This document shows positions 15,400 through 24,536 of a DNA stretch of 27,730 nucleotides, piece by piece. How positions within the stretch are numbered: position 1 is the first letter of the stretch; the number at the start of each line of letters is the position of its first letter. The notes below the pieces were generated by a model. It ran no database searches, had not been told where the DNA came from, and worked only from the letters and a program-made list of their open reading frames with translations. Where the stretch lies: NCBI GenBank assembly GCA_946482115.1, contig CAMLQP010000006.1, forward strand, positions 1 through 27,730, in the 5' to 3' direction. This DNA is from an uncultured Comamonadaceae bacterium. Its GTDB lineage: Bacteria; Pseudomonadota; Gammaproteobacteria; Burkholderiales; Burkholderiaceae. The translations under genes were made by a program, and so were the position numbers.

Positions 15400-16536
15400 T
15401 TACGAGAAGAAGTCCTTGGCCTTCTCGAACCAGCCCTTGTCGTTGGGGCTGTGCTTGTGGCCCCCCTTCCTGAACGACTCGTCAAGCTCCTTGATCAGCT
15501 TGCGCTGGTGCTCGGTGAGCTTGACCGGCGTCTCGACCACGATGTGGCAGTACAGGTCGCCCGGGTAGCTGGCGCGCACGCCCTTGATGCCCCGGCCGCG
15601 CAGGCGGAAGGTCTTGCCGTGCTGCGTGCCCTCGGGGATGTCGATGGAGGCCTTGCCCGCGAGCGTGGGCACGTCGATCTCGCCGCCCAGCGCCGCCGTG
15701 GGCATGCTGACCGGCACCTGGCAGTGCAGGTCGTCTCCGTCGCGCTCAAAGATGTCGTGCTTGCGGATGCGGATCTCTATGTAGAGGTCGCCCGAGGGGC
15801 CGCCGTTGCGCCCGGGCTCGCCGTTGCCGGCGCTGCGGATGCGCATGCCGTCGTCGATGCCGGCGGGGATCTTGACTTCCAGCGTCTTGTGCTTCTTGAG
15901 CTTGCCCTGGCCGTTGCAGCTGGTGCAGGGCTCGGGGATGATCTTGCCGCTGCCGTGGCAGTGCGGGCAGGTCTGCTGCACGCTGAAGAAGCCCTGGCGC
16001 ATCTGCACCACGCCCGATCCCTGGCAGCTCGGGCAGGTCTTGACGCTGGTGCCCGGCTTGGCGCCGTTGCCGTGGCAGGTGTCGCAGTTCTCCCACGAGG
16101 GGATGCGGATCTGCGCCTCCTTGCCGTTGGCGGCTTCTTCCAGGCTGATCTCCATCGCGTAGGAGAGGTCGTTGCCACGGTAGACCTGGCGGCCGCCGCC
16201 CCGGTTGCGCTGGCCGCCGAAGATGTCGCCGAAGATGTCGCCGAAGGCCTCGGAGAAGCCACCGAAACCGTCGGCGCCGCCGCCCGGGCCGCCGCGCATG
16301 TTGGGGTCCACGCCGGCGTGGCCGTACTGGTCGTAGGCGCCGCGCTTCTGCGCGTCGCTCAGCATCTCGTAGGCCTCCTTGGCCTCCTTGAACTTTTCCT
16401 CGGCGTTCTTGGCCGCGTCACCCTGGTTGCGGTCCGGGTGGTATTTCATGGCGAGCTTGCGGTACGCCTTCTTGATCTCCTCGTCGGAGGCGTTCTTGGG
16501 CACACCCAGCACTTCGTAAAAGTCGCGTTTTGCCAT
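15400..16536 (-). CDS. dnaJ: Chaperone DnaJ (Hsp40)
   Basis: This 378-residue co-chaperone stimulates the DnaK ATPase and delivers unfolded clients. The J domain (1-70) has the HPD motif at 33-35. A Gly/Phe-rich linker (about 81-116) follows. Four zinc-finger repeats CxxCxGxG have cysteine pairs at 151/154, 168/171, 190/193 and 204/207. The two beta-rich client-binding domains complete the protein. It is a full type I DnaJ with all key residues. It is the last gene of grpE - dnaK - dnaJ, 85 bases after dnaK. I see no separate promoter in that gap, so it is probably transcribed with dnaK. Confidence 0.97.
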   Translation of the reverse strand: MAKRDFYEVLGVPKNASDEEIKKAYRKLAMKYHPDRNQGDAAKNAEEKFKEAKEAYEMLSDAQKRGAYDQYGHAGVDPNMRGGPGGGADGFGGFSEAFGDIFGDIFGGQRNRGGGRQVYRGNDLSYAMEISLEEAANGKEAQIRIPSWENCDTCHGNGAKPGTSVKTCPSCQGSGVVQMRQGFFSVQQTCPHCHGSGKIIPEPCTSCNGQGKLKKHKTLEVKIPAGIDDGMRIRSAGNGEPGRNGGPSGDLYIEIRIRKHDIFERDGDDLHCQVPVSMPTAALGGEIDVPTLAGKASIDIPEGTQHGKTFRLRGRGIKGVRASYPGDLYCHIVVETPVKLTEHQRKLIKELDESFRKGGHKHSPNDKGWFEKAKDFFS

Positions 16537-16621
16537 GGTCAGTCGCTGTTCCTGTTGAACACAAACGCCGCGTCAGGCCACCCAGCGGTGTCCGGACGCG
16601 GCGGTCGCTCGCCGGTGGGGC

Positions 16622-18559
<1,938 letters not shown>

Positions 18560-18600
18560 GGTGTGCTCCGAAATTCGAAAAAGAGTTGATGCTGTGTGGA

Positions 18601-18628
18601 ATCTGTGGATAAGTGGCCGGATTTCAAG
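18601..18628 (-). promoter_or_regulatory. Candidate sigma-32 heat-shock promoter for dnaK
   Basis: Reading the minus strand, CTTGAAA (18628-18622) matches the sigma-32 -35 element exactly. After 13 bases comes CCACAGAT (18608-18601), close to CCCCATnT. The implied transcript starts about 35 bases before dnaK. Confidence 0.55.
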
Positions 18629-18643
18629 TGGACAGGCTGTGCG

Positions 18644-19186
18644 TCACTTGGGGGCGGCCACGGTGACCAGGGCCGGGCGCAGCACGCGCTCGGCGATCAG
18701 GTAACCCTTTTGCAGGGTGGTCACGACCGTGTTGGCCTCCTGGTCCGCGGGCACCATGCTGATGGCCTGGTGCTGGTGCGGGTCGAACTTGTCACCCACG
18801 GCCGGCGCGATGGGCAGCACCTTGTGGCGGGCCAGCGCGCTCAGCAGCTGCTTGAGGGTGGCGTCGGCGCCTTCGCGGATCTGCTCGGGCGACGCGTCCT
18901 TGATGGCCAGGCCGGCTTCCAGGCTGTCGGCCACGGCCAGCAGGCTTTCGGCGAAGCTCTCGACCGCGAACTTGCGGGCCTTGCTCACCTCCTCGTCGGC
19001 GCGGCGGCGGGCGTTCTCGGCCTCAGCCTTGGCGCGCAGGTACTGGTCGGCCAGATCGGCGTTCTGGGCCTTGAGCGTGGCCAGATCGTCGGTCTGCGCC
19101 GACTCGGCCTGGCTGGCGGCCTGCGCGGCCTCGGCTTCTTCAGGGCTGACGGGGGTGGCCTTGGGGTCTTGGGCGCTGGAGGTCAT
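18644..19186 (-). CDS. grpE: Nucleotide exchange factor GrpE
   Basis: This 180-residue protein drives ADP release from DnaK. An acidic, Ala-rich N-terminus is followed by the long dimerisation coiled coil ([20 protein letters not shown], then [20 protein letters not shown]). The C-terminal beta domain carries [14 protein letters not shown] and the closing family signature [22 protein letters not shown]. The ATG at 19186 lies 108 bases from a divergent fumarylacetoacetate hydrolase-family gene. It is the first gene of the heat-shock operon. Confidence 0.97.
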   Translation of the reverse strand: MTSSAQDPKATPVSPEEAEAAQAASQAESAQTDDLATLKAQNADLADQYLRAKAEAENARRRADEEVSKARKFAVESFAESLLAVADSLEAGLAIKDASPEQIREGADATLKQLLSALARHKVLPIAPAVGDKFDPHQHQAISMVPADQEANTVVTTLQKGYLIAERVLRPALVTVAAPK

Positions 19187-19224
19187 GGGTCAGGAAAAGG
19201 ATGCGAACAAACAAACTGGCAATC

Positions 19225-19252
19225 AAATGAGGGCGGAAAAGCCGCCTTCAAG
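19225..19252 (-). promoter_or_regulatory. Candidate sigma-32 heat-shock promoter for grpE
   Basis: On the minus strand, CTTGAAG (19252-19246) is followed after 13 bases by CCTCATTT (19232-19225), close to the CCCCATnT consensus. The spacing is the same as at the dnaK promoter. The implied leader is about 30 bases. A GCCGCC/GGCGGC inverted repeat (19241-19258) surrounds the -35 element. Confidence 0.6.
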
Positions 19253-19294
19253 GGCGGCGTGCCAAAATTTCCGCTCACTCAAGGAAATCCAACG

Positions 19295-20161
19295 ATGAAA
19301 CTGTTCCGACACGGCCCCAAGGGCCGGGAAAAACCGGGTCTGGTGGATGCTGGCGGCGGTCTGCGCGACCTCTCGGGCGTGATCGCCGACCTGACGCCCG
19401 CCACGCTGGGGCCCGAGAGCCTGGCGCGGCTGGCCGCCGTGGACGCCACGACACTGCCGCAGCTGCCGCCCGACGTGCGCCTGGGCGCCTGTGTCGGTCA
19501 GGTCGGCAACGTGGTGTGCATCGGCCTCAATTATGCCGACCACGCGGCCGAGGCCGGCCTGAAGGCGCCGGGCCAGCCCATCGTTTTCAACAAGCACAAC
19601 GGCGCCATCAGCGGACCAAACGACGATGTCTGGCTCGCGCCGGGCTCCCGGAAGCTGGACTGGGAGGTGGAACTGGGCATCGTGATCGGCCGGCCAGCCT
19701 GGCATGTGAGCGAGGCCGATGCGCTGAACCACGTGGCCGGCTACTGCCTGGTCAACGACGTCTCCGAGCGCGCCTACCAGACCGAGTACGAAGGCCAGTG
19801 GGCCAAAGGCAAGAGCTACCCCACCCACTGCCCCATAGGGCCCTGGCTGGTGACGCCCGACGAGGTGGGCGACGTGCAGGCGCTGGACCTGTGGCTGGAC
19901 GTGAATGGCCAGCGCCGCCAGACCGGCAACACCCGCACCATGATTTTCGGCGCGGCCTTCATCGTGAGCTACCTGAGCCGCTTCATGGCGCTGCAGCCGG
20001 GCGACGTGATTCCCACCGGCACGCCGCCGGGCGTGGGCATGGGCCACAAGCCGCCGCTGTACCTGCAGGCGGGCGATGTGATGGAGCTGGACGGCGGCGT
20101 GCTGGGGCGCCAGCGCCAGCGCGTGGTGCCGGCTCAGCCGCCCTTGCGGGCCGACTGGTAG
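19295..20161 (+). CDS. Fumarylacetoacetate hydrolase family protein
   Basis: This 288-residue protein has the FAH fold. Members hydrolyse, hydrate or decarboxylate keto-acids such as acylpyruvates or oxo-hexenedioates with a divalent metal. After a variable N-terminal domain (1-65), IGLNYADHAAEAG opens the catalytic domain. DWEVELGIVIG supplies two metal-binding glutamates and VNDVSER the aspartate. KSYPTHCPIGPWLV and IPTGTPPGVGMG complete the signature. The ATG at 19295 follows AAGGA; extension upstream would run through grpE on the other strand. Its last 28 bases overlap the convergent marR gene. The exact substrate is unclear, and it may serve ring-cleavage products downstream of the aromatic cluster. 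Confidence 0.88.
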   Translation: MKLFRHGPKGREKPGLVDAGGGLRDLSGVIADLTPATLGPESLARLAAVDATTLPQLPPDVRLGACVGQVGNVVCIGLNYADHAAEAGLKAPGQPIVFNKHNGAISGPNDDVWLAPGSRKLDWEVELGIVIGRPAWHVSEADALNHVAGYCLVNDVSERAYQTEYEGQWAKGKSYPTHCPIGPWLVTPDEVGDVQALDLWLDVNGQRRQTGNTRTMIFGAAFIVSYLSRFMALQPGDVIPTGTPPGVGMGHKPPLYLQAGDVMELDGGVLGRQRQRVVPAQPPLRADW

Positions 20162-20583
20162 ACCTTGCGCAGCAGCTGGTTGAGCGTTTCCTGCTCGGCC
20201 GGCGTGAGGCCGGCGACGGCGTCGACCTCGAGGTCCCGGGCCGTGCGCTGCGCCTGTGCCTGCAGGGCCTGCCCGGCCGGCGTGAGGTGCAGGCCCTGGG
20301 CGCGCTTGTCGCCGGGGTGTTCGCGTTTCTCGATCAGGTCGCGTTTTTCCAGGCCCTTGAGCAGGCCCACGAGGTTGGGCGGCAGGATGTCCAGCGCCGC
20401 GCAGAGCTGACGGGATGTGATGCCCGGGTTGTGCGCCACCAGCGTCAGCACCGAGAAGTCCACCGGCCGCAGGCCGTAGGGGGCCATGCGCTCCATGAAC
20501 AGCGCGACGATGGTCAGCGAGGCGCGGCGGGCGTTGTAGCCGGCCAGCGTTTCGAGGAAGCTGGTGTCGATCTTCAACTGCAC
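20134..20583 (-). CDS. MarR family regulator, probable repressor of the hydroxycinnamate cluster
   Basis: This 149-residue winged-helix regulator starts at GTG 20583, which overlaps the thioesterase stop by 10 bases. The winged-helix core reads VDFSVLTLVAHNPGITSRQL, then CAALDILPPNLVGLLKGLEK, then RDLIEKREHPGDKRAQGLHLT, including the conserved D-K-R wing. It is the last gene of the seven-gene operon that starts with an enoyl-CoA hydratase. MarR proteins that respond to hydroxycinnamoyl-CoA esters (HcaR, CouR and FerC types) control similar clusters, so autoregulation through the palindrome at 27245-27263 is the natural hypothesis. The ligand and target are inferred, not shown. Confidence 0.85.
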   Translation of the reverse strand: MQLKIDTSFLETLAGYNARRASLTIVALFMERMAPYGLRPVDFSVLTLVAHNPGITSRQLCAALDILPPNLVGLLKGLEKRDLIEKREHPGDKRAQGLHLTPAGQALQAQAQRTARDLEVDAVAGLTPAEQETLNQLLRKVYQSARKGG

Positions 20584-20993
20584 AGCGCCTTGATGTCCTC
20601 GGGCACCGGGATGGACTTGATCCGGTCCGGTGCCTCGGGCGGGTGGACCACGAAGGCGCGGGTCTCGCGGCCCTCACACAGCACGGTGTCGCCCCGGCGC
20701 ACCACGTGCTTCTGGATGAAGACCTTGGCGCGCCATTCCTCGACGGAGGTCTCGATGCGCAGCGTCTCGCCGTAGGTGGCGGGCACCATGAACCGGGTGT
20801 GGATCTCGAGCAGCGGCGTGCCCACGATACCGCGCGTCCTGACCAGCTCGCGCCAGGGCGGGACGCCGCACTGCATGAAGAAGCTCAGCGAGGCGGCGTC
20901 CATCCAGCGCGAGAAATTGGGGAAAAAGACGATGCCGGCGGGATCGCAGTCGCCGAAATGGACGGTGACCTCGTGGTAGGTGCGCTTGCTCAT
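20574..20993 (-). CDS. Acyl-CoA thioesterase, 4-hydroxybenzoyl-CoA thioesterase type
   Basis: This 139-residue hot-dog-fold thioesterase should hydrolyse an aromatic acyl-CoA to the free acid and CoA. The N-terminal VHFGDCDPAGIVFFPNFSRW places the catalytic aspartate at residue 17, the position known for the Pseudomonas sp. CBS3 4-hydroxybenzoyl-CoA thioesterase. Other parts also look like that enzyme: CGVPPWRELVRTRGIVGTPL, TSVEEWRAKVFIQKHVV and the ending VPEDIKALCS. It overlaps the acyl-CoA dehydrogenase gene by 4 bases (ATGA) and marR by 10. In context it would release a 4-hydroxybenzoate- or vanillate-type acid after side-chain shortening. A proofreading role on other acyl-CoAs cannot be excluded. 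Confidence 0.88.
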   Translation of the reverse strand: MSKRTYHEVTVHFGDCDPAGIVFFPNFSRWMDAASLSFFMQCGVPPWRELVRTRGIVGTPLLEIHTRFMVPATYGETLRIETSVEEWRAKVFIQKHVVRRGDTVLCEGRETRAFVVHPPEAPDRIKSIPVPEDIKALCS

Positions 20994-22696
20994 CCCGCGA
21001 GTATGCCGCAGGCCTCCCGCAGCTTGCCCAGGCGCAGGGCGAATTCAGGCATGACGTGGCGGCGCAGCGCCACGCGCGGGCCGGCCCAGCGCGGGTCGCC
21101 GGCGTCGGTGGCGGTGCCGATGCGGCACCAGGCCCAGGCCAGCAGCACCAGCGCGGTGGCGCGCAGGAAGTCGTCGGCCACTTCGTAGGGCAGGGTGGGG
21201 TTGTCGCGGGCGGCATGCGCCAGGCGGGTGGTGGCGAAGCGCAGCTCGGCCAGCTGGCGCAGCACGGCGGCGTCGGCCTCGCGGCTGGCGTCCAGGTCGG
21301 CCCGCAGCGAGAGCAGCAGCGCCTCGAAGGCCTGGCCGCCGTCGGGGACCACCTTGCGCACCAGCAGGTCGATCGCCTGGATCTCGTTGGTGCCTTCGTA
21401 GATCATGGCCACGCGGGCGTCGCGCACGATCTGCTCGATGCCCCATTCGCGCACGTAGCCGTGGCCGCCAAAGACCTGCAGGCATTCGCTGGCGCCATGG
21501 AAGGCCTGGTGGGTGAAGGCCGCCTTGAAGACCGGCGTGGTCAGGCTGCACCAGCGTTCGGCGGCGGCGCGGCGCCCGGCGTCGGGGTGGTGGCGCGCCA
21601 GATCCAGCTCGATGGCGGTCTGGTAGGCCAGCACGCGGCCGCCGTCTATCCAGGCGCGCTGGGTGTCGAGCAGGCGGCGCACGGCCGGGTGCCGGTCTAT
21701 GAGGTCGGCCACGCCGGGCGGGCTGTCGCTGCCGGGCGCGCGCATCTGGCGTCGCTCGGCCGCGTAGGTTCTGGCCTTCTGCCACGCGGCATCCAGCAGG
21801 CCCAGGCCCTGCAGCGCCACGTGCAGGCGGGCCGAGTTCATCATCACGAACATGGCGTTGAGGCCACGCCCCGGCTCGCCGATGAGCCAGCCGGTGGCGG
21901 CATCGAAGCGCATCACGCAGGTGGGGCTGCCGTGCAGGCCCATCTTTTCCTCGATGCGCTCGCAGGCCACGGTGTTGCGGCTGCCGTCGGGCAGCAGCTT
22001 GGGCACCAGGTAGAGCGACAGGCCCCTGGGGCCGGGCGGCGCGCCGGGCTCTCGGCCCAGCACCAGGTGCACGATGTTGTCGGTCAGGTCGTGCTCGCCG
22101 CACGAGATGAAAATCTTGCTGCCGCTGACCCGCGCGCTGCCGTCGGGCTGGGGCACCCCCTGGGTGCGCACCAGGCCCAGGTCGCTGCCGGCGTGGGCCT
22201 CGGTCAGGCACATGGTGGCCAGCCATTCGCCGCTGGCGATCTTGTCCAGGTAGCGCGCCTGCAGCTCGGGCGAGGCGTGGTGGCTCAGGCATTCGTAGGC
22301 ACCCTGCAGCAGGCCGGGGGCCATGGTCCAGCCGTGGTTGGCGCCGGCCAGCCATTCGTACAGCACGGCCTCCAGCACCTCGGGCAGACCCTGGCCGCCG
22401 TGCCCGGGCGCGCGCGCCAGGGCCGGCCAGCCGGCCTGCCAGAAGGCCTGGTAGGCCTCGCGGAAACCGGGCGGCGTGGTCACGCGGCCGGCGTCGAAGC
22501 GGCAGCCCACCTCGTCGCCCACGCGCTGCAGCGGCGCCACCACCTCGCCGACGAACCTGCCGGCGGTCTCCAGAACCTGCCCGGCCAGCGCGTCGTCCAC
22601 CTCCGCGTAGGGCGCCAGGGCGCGCAGCCGGGGGCCGGCATCCAGCACCCGCTGCAGGATGAACAGGGCGTCTGGCGGGCTGGGCTGGTAGTCCAT
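20990..22696 (-). CDS. Acyl-CoA dehydrogenase, long C-terminal-extended type
   Basis: This 568-residue FAD enzyme introduces a trans-2 double bond into an acyl-CoA. CLTEAHAGSDLG contacts flavin and substrate. The catalytic base is probably the glutamate in MIYEGTNEIQ (about residue 434). ECLQVFGGHGYVREWGIEQI is the standard flavin-side loop. With about 130 residues beyond the base, it belongs to the larger class that includes 3-methylmercaptopropionyl-CoA dehydrogenase (DmdC)-like enzymes rather than the 380-residue short-chain type. It starts 7 bases after the Bug gene and overlaps the thioesterase. In this operon it could convert dihydro (phenylpropionate-type) CoA esters to cinnamoyl-type esters; the substrate is inferred. 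Confidence 0.9.
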   Translation of the reverse strand: MDYQPSPPDALFILQRVLDAGPRLRALAPYAEVDDALAGQVLETAGRFVGEVVAPLQRVGDEVGCRFDAGRVTTPPGFREAYQAFWQAGWPALARAPGHGGQGLPEVLEAVLYEWLAGANHGWTMAPGLLQGAYECLSHHASPELQARYLDKIASGEWLATMCLTEAHAGSDLGLVRTQGVPQPDGSARVSGSKIFISCGEHDLTDNIVHLVLGREPGAPPGPRGLSLYLVPKLLPDGSRNTVACERIEEKMGLHGSPTCVMRFDAATGWLIGEPGRGLNAMFVMMNSARLHVALQGLGLLDAAWQKARTYAAERRQMRAPGSDSPPGVADLIDRHPAVRRLLDTQRAWIDGGRVLAYQTAIELDLARHHPDAGRRAAAERWCSLTTPVFKAAFTHQAFHGASECLQVFGGHGYVREWGIEQIVRDARVAMIYEGTNEIQAIDLLVRKVVPDGGQAFEALLLSLRADLDASREADAAVLRQLAELRFATTRLAHAARDNPTLPYEVADDFLRATALVLLAWAWCRIGTATDAGDPRWAGPRVALRRHVMPEFALRLGKLREACGILAG

Positions 22697-22703
22697 GGCG
22701 GGA

Positions 22704-23696
22704 TCAGGACTCCGAGGTGAAGCCGATCTGCTTGACCAGCGGGCCCCAGCGCTCGAACTCGGCTTTCTGGTCGGCGGCCATGGCCTGCGGCGTGGTGCCG
22801 TTGGCCACCAGGCCCACCGTGGCCAGCGCGTCCACCACCGACTTGTCCTTGAGGGCGGCGGTGATGGCGGCGTTGGCGCTGGCGATCACGTTCGCGGGCG
22901 TCTTCGCTGGCGCGAAGAAGCCGAACCATTCCTCGCAGGTCACGTCGGGGAAGCCCAGTTCGGTGAAGGTGGGCACGTCGGGCTGGTGGGGCGAGCGCTT
23001 GTTGCCCGAGAGTGCCAGCACGCGCACGCGGCCGCTCTTGACGTGCTGGATGTAGTCGCCGCTGGGGTTCATGGCGGCGGCGATCTGGCCGCCCACCAGG
23101 TCGGTCACGCTGGGCACGGTGCCGCGGTAGGGCACGTGCTTCAGCTCGACACCTGAACGCAGCGACAGCAGGGCGCCCAGCAGGTGGGGCATGGAGCCCG
23201 CGCCCGGCGAGCCATAGCTGGCCTGGGCGGGGTTGGCCTTGGCCCAGGCCAGGAAGTCCTTGAGCGTTTTGACCTCGGCCGGCACGGCCGGGCCCACGGC
23301 CAGGCCGTGGAACATGATGGCGGCGATGGAGACCTGCGTCACATCGGCCGGCGTGTAGCTCAGCTTGGGGTAGATGTGCGGGTACACCGACAGGGCCGAC
23401 ACCGGGGCCAGCGCCAGGGTGGAGCCGTCGGCCGCCGAGTTCTTGAGCGTCTCGACGGCAATGCGGCCGCCCGCGCCGGGCTTGTTCTCGACGATGGCGG
23501 CATTCTTCGTGAAGGCGCTGCCGGCCAGCTTCTCGGCCACGCGGCGGGCCACGCTGTCGCCTGCGCTGCCGGCCGGGAAGCCGTAGAGGATCTTGACCAG
23601 GTCCAGGCCTTGGGCCTGCGCGCCCAGCGGCGTCAACGCGCCCAGGGCGGCAGCGCCACCCAGTCCGAGGGCGAATTGGCGTCGGTTCATGCTCAT
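22704..23696 (-). CDS. Bug/TctC solute-binding protein of the aromatic operon
   Basis: This 330-residue periplasmic receptor begins MSMNRRQFALGLGGAAALGA and ends its signal at AQAQ. The twin arginine suggests possible Tat export, common in this family. Family segments include ILYGFPAGSAGDSVARRVAEKL, ENKPGAGGRIAVETLKN and LALSGNKRSPHQPDVPTFTE. The first ATG (23696) is preferred because AGGAG sits 8 bases upstream; ATG 23690 is possible. It lies between the dehydrogenase genes with no TctAB permease nearby. Binding of an aromatic acid feeding the operon is the likely role. Confidence 0.9.
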   Translation of the reverse strand: MSMNRRQFALGLGGAAALGALTPLGAQAQGLDLVKILYGFPAGSAGDSVARRVAEKLAGSAFTKNAAIVENKPGAGGRIAVETLKNSAADGSTLALAPVSALSVYPHIYPKLSYTPADVTQVSIAAIMFHGLAVGPAVPAEVKTLKDFLAWAKANPAQASYGSPGAGSMPHLLGALLSLRSGVELKHVPYRGTVPSVTDLVGGQIAAAMNPSGDYIQHVKSGRVRVLALSGNKRSPHQPDVPTFTELGFPDVTCEEWFGFFAPAKTPANVIASANAAITAALKDKSVVDALATVGLVANGTTPQAMAADQKAEFERWGPLVKQIGFTSES

Positions 23697-23740
23697 GTGA
23701 AAGTCTCCTGTGGTTGTGGTGAAAGGGAAAACGGGTGTGG

Positions 23741-24526
23741 TCAGCGCGGCGCCATGCGCAGCGCGCCGTCGAGGCGGATCACCTCGCCATTGAGGTGGGT
23801 GTTGGTGACGGTGTGCGCGGCCAGGGCGGCGAATTCCTCGGGCTTGCCCAGGCGCGGCGGGAACGGGATGCTGGCTGCCAGCGACTGCTGCACGGCTTCT
23901 GGCAGCTGGCGCATCAGCGGCGTGGCAAACAGGCCGGGCGCGATGGTGTTGACGCGGATGCCGTGCTGGGCCAGGTCGCGCGCCATCGGCAGCGTCATGC
24001 CCACCAGGCCGCCTTTGGACGCGCTGTAGGCCTGCTGGCCCACCTGGCCGTCGAACGCGGCCACGCTGGCGGTGAACAGCATCACGCCGCGCTCGCCGTC
24101 TTCCAGTGCCGGCAACTGGGCGCAGGCGGCGGCGAACAGACGGCAGGCGTTGTAGGTACCGACCAGGTTGACGGTGATGACCCTGGCGAAATCCTCCAGC
24201 GGCGCGGCCGAGCCGTCCCTCTGCACCACCCGCTTGGCCGTGCCGATGCCGGCGATGTTCATGAGGATGCGGGCCGGGCCGTGCGCGGCCGCTGCCTGGT
24301 CGATCGCGGCCTGCAGGCTGGCGGTGTCGGTGATATCGCAGCGGCAGGCCACGGCGCAGCCGTCACCGTATTGCGCGCCGATGTCCGCCGCGACTTTCTG
24401 TGCGGCTTCGAGGTTGACGTCGAGCACGGCGACCCGGGCGCCCAGGCGCGCGAGTTCGCGCGCGGTCGCCTCGCCGAGACCGGAGCCGCCACCAGTGACC
24501 AGGGCCGCTTGTCCTTGAATCTGCAT
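23741..24526 (-). CDS. Short-chain dehydrogenase, probable 3-hydroxyacyl-CoA dehydrogenase
   Basis: This 261-residue NAD(P)-dependent enzyme of the classical SDR family has the cofactor motif TGGGSGLG (11-18), NIAG (90-93), a catalytic serine near 154 and YSASK with Tyr167 and Lys171. It resembles the type 2 3-hydroxyacyl-CoA dehydrogenase (HSD17B10-like) group, including VLDVNLEAAQKVA and the ending LNGEVIRLDGALRM. In this operon it would oxidise the beta-hydroxyacyl-CoA made by the hydratase to the beta-keto ester, the step given to Atu1415 in the Agrobacterium fabrum ferulate pathway. It starts 10 bases after the ligase gene with AAGGAG. The substrate is inferred from neighbours. Confidence 0.87.
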   Translation of the reverse strand: MQIQGQAALVTGGGSGLGEATARELARLGARVAVLDVNLEAAQKVAADIGAQYGDGCAVACRCDITDTASLQAAIDQAAAAHGPARILMNIAGIGTAKRVVQRDGSAAPLEDFARVITVNLVGTYNACRLFAAACAQLPALEDGERGVMLFTASVAAFDGQVGQQAYSASKGGLVGMTLPMARDLAQHGIRVNTIAPGLFATPLMRQLPEAVQQSLAASIPFPPRLGKPEEFAALAAHTVTNTHLNGEVIRLDGALRMAPR

Positions 24527-24536
24527 GCTTGTCTCC

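Noticed and set aside
18596..19294. In-frame upstream extension of the fumarylacetoacetate hydrolase-family gene
   Set aside because: It runs antisense through grpE and has no homology-like content; ATG 19295 has a ribosome-binding site and the family N-terminus.
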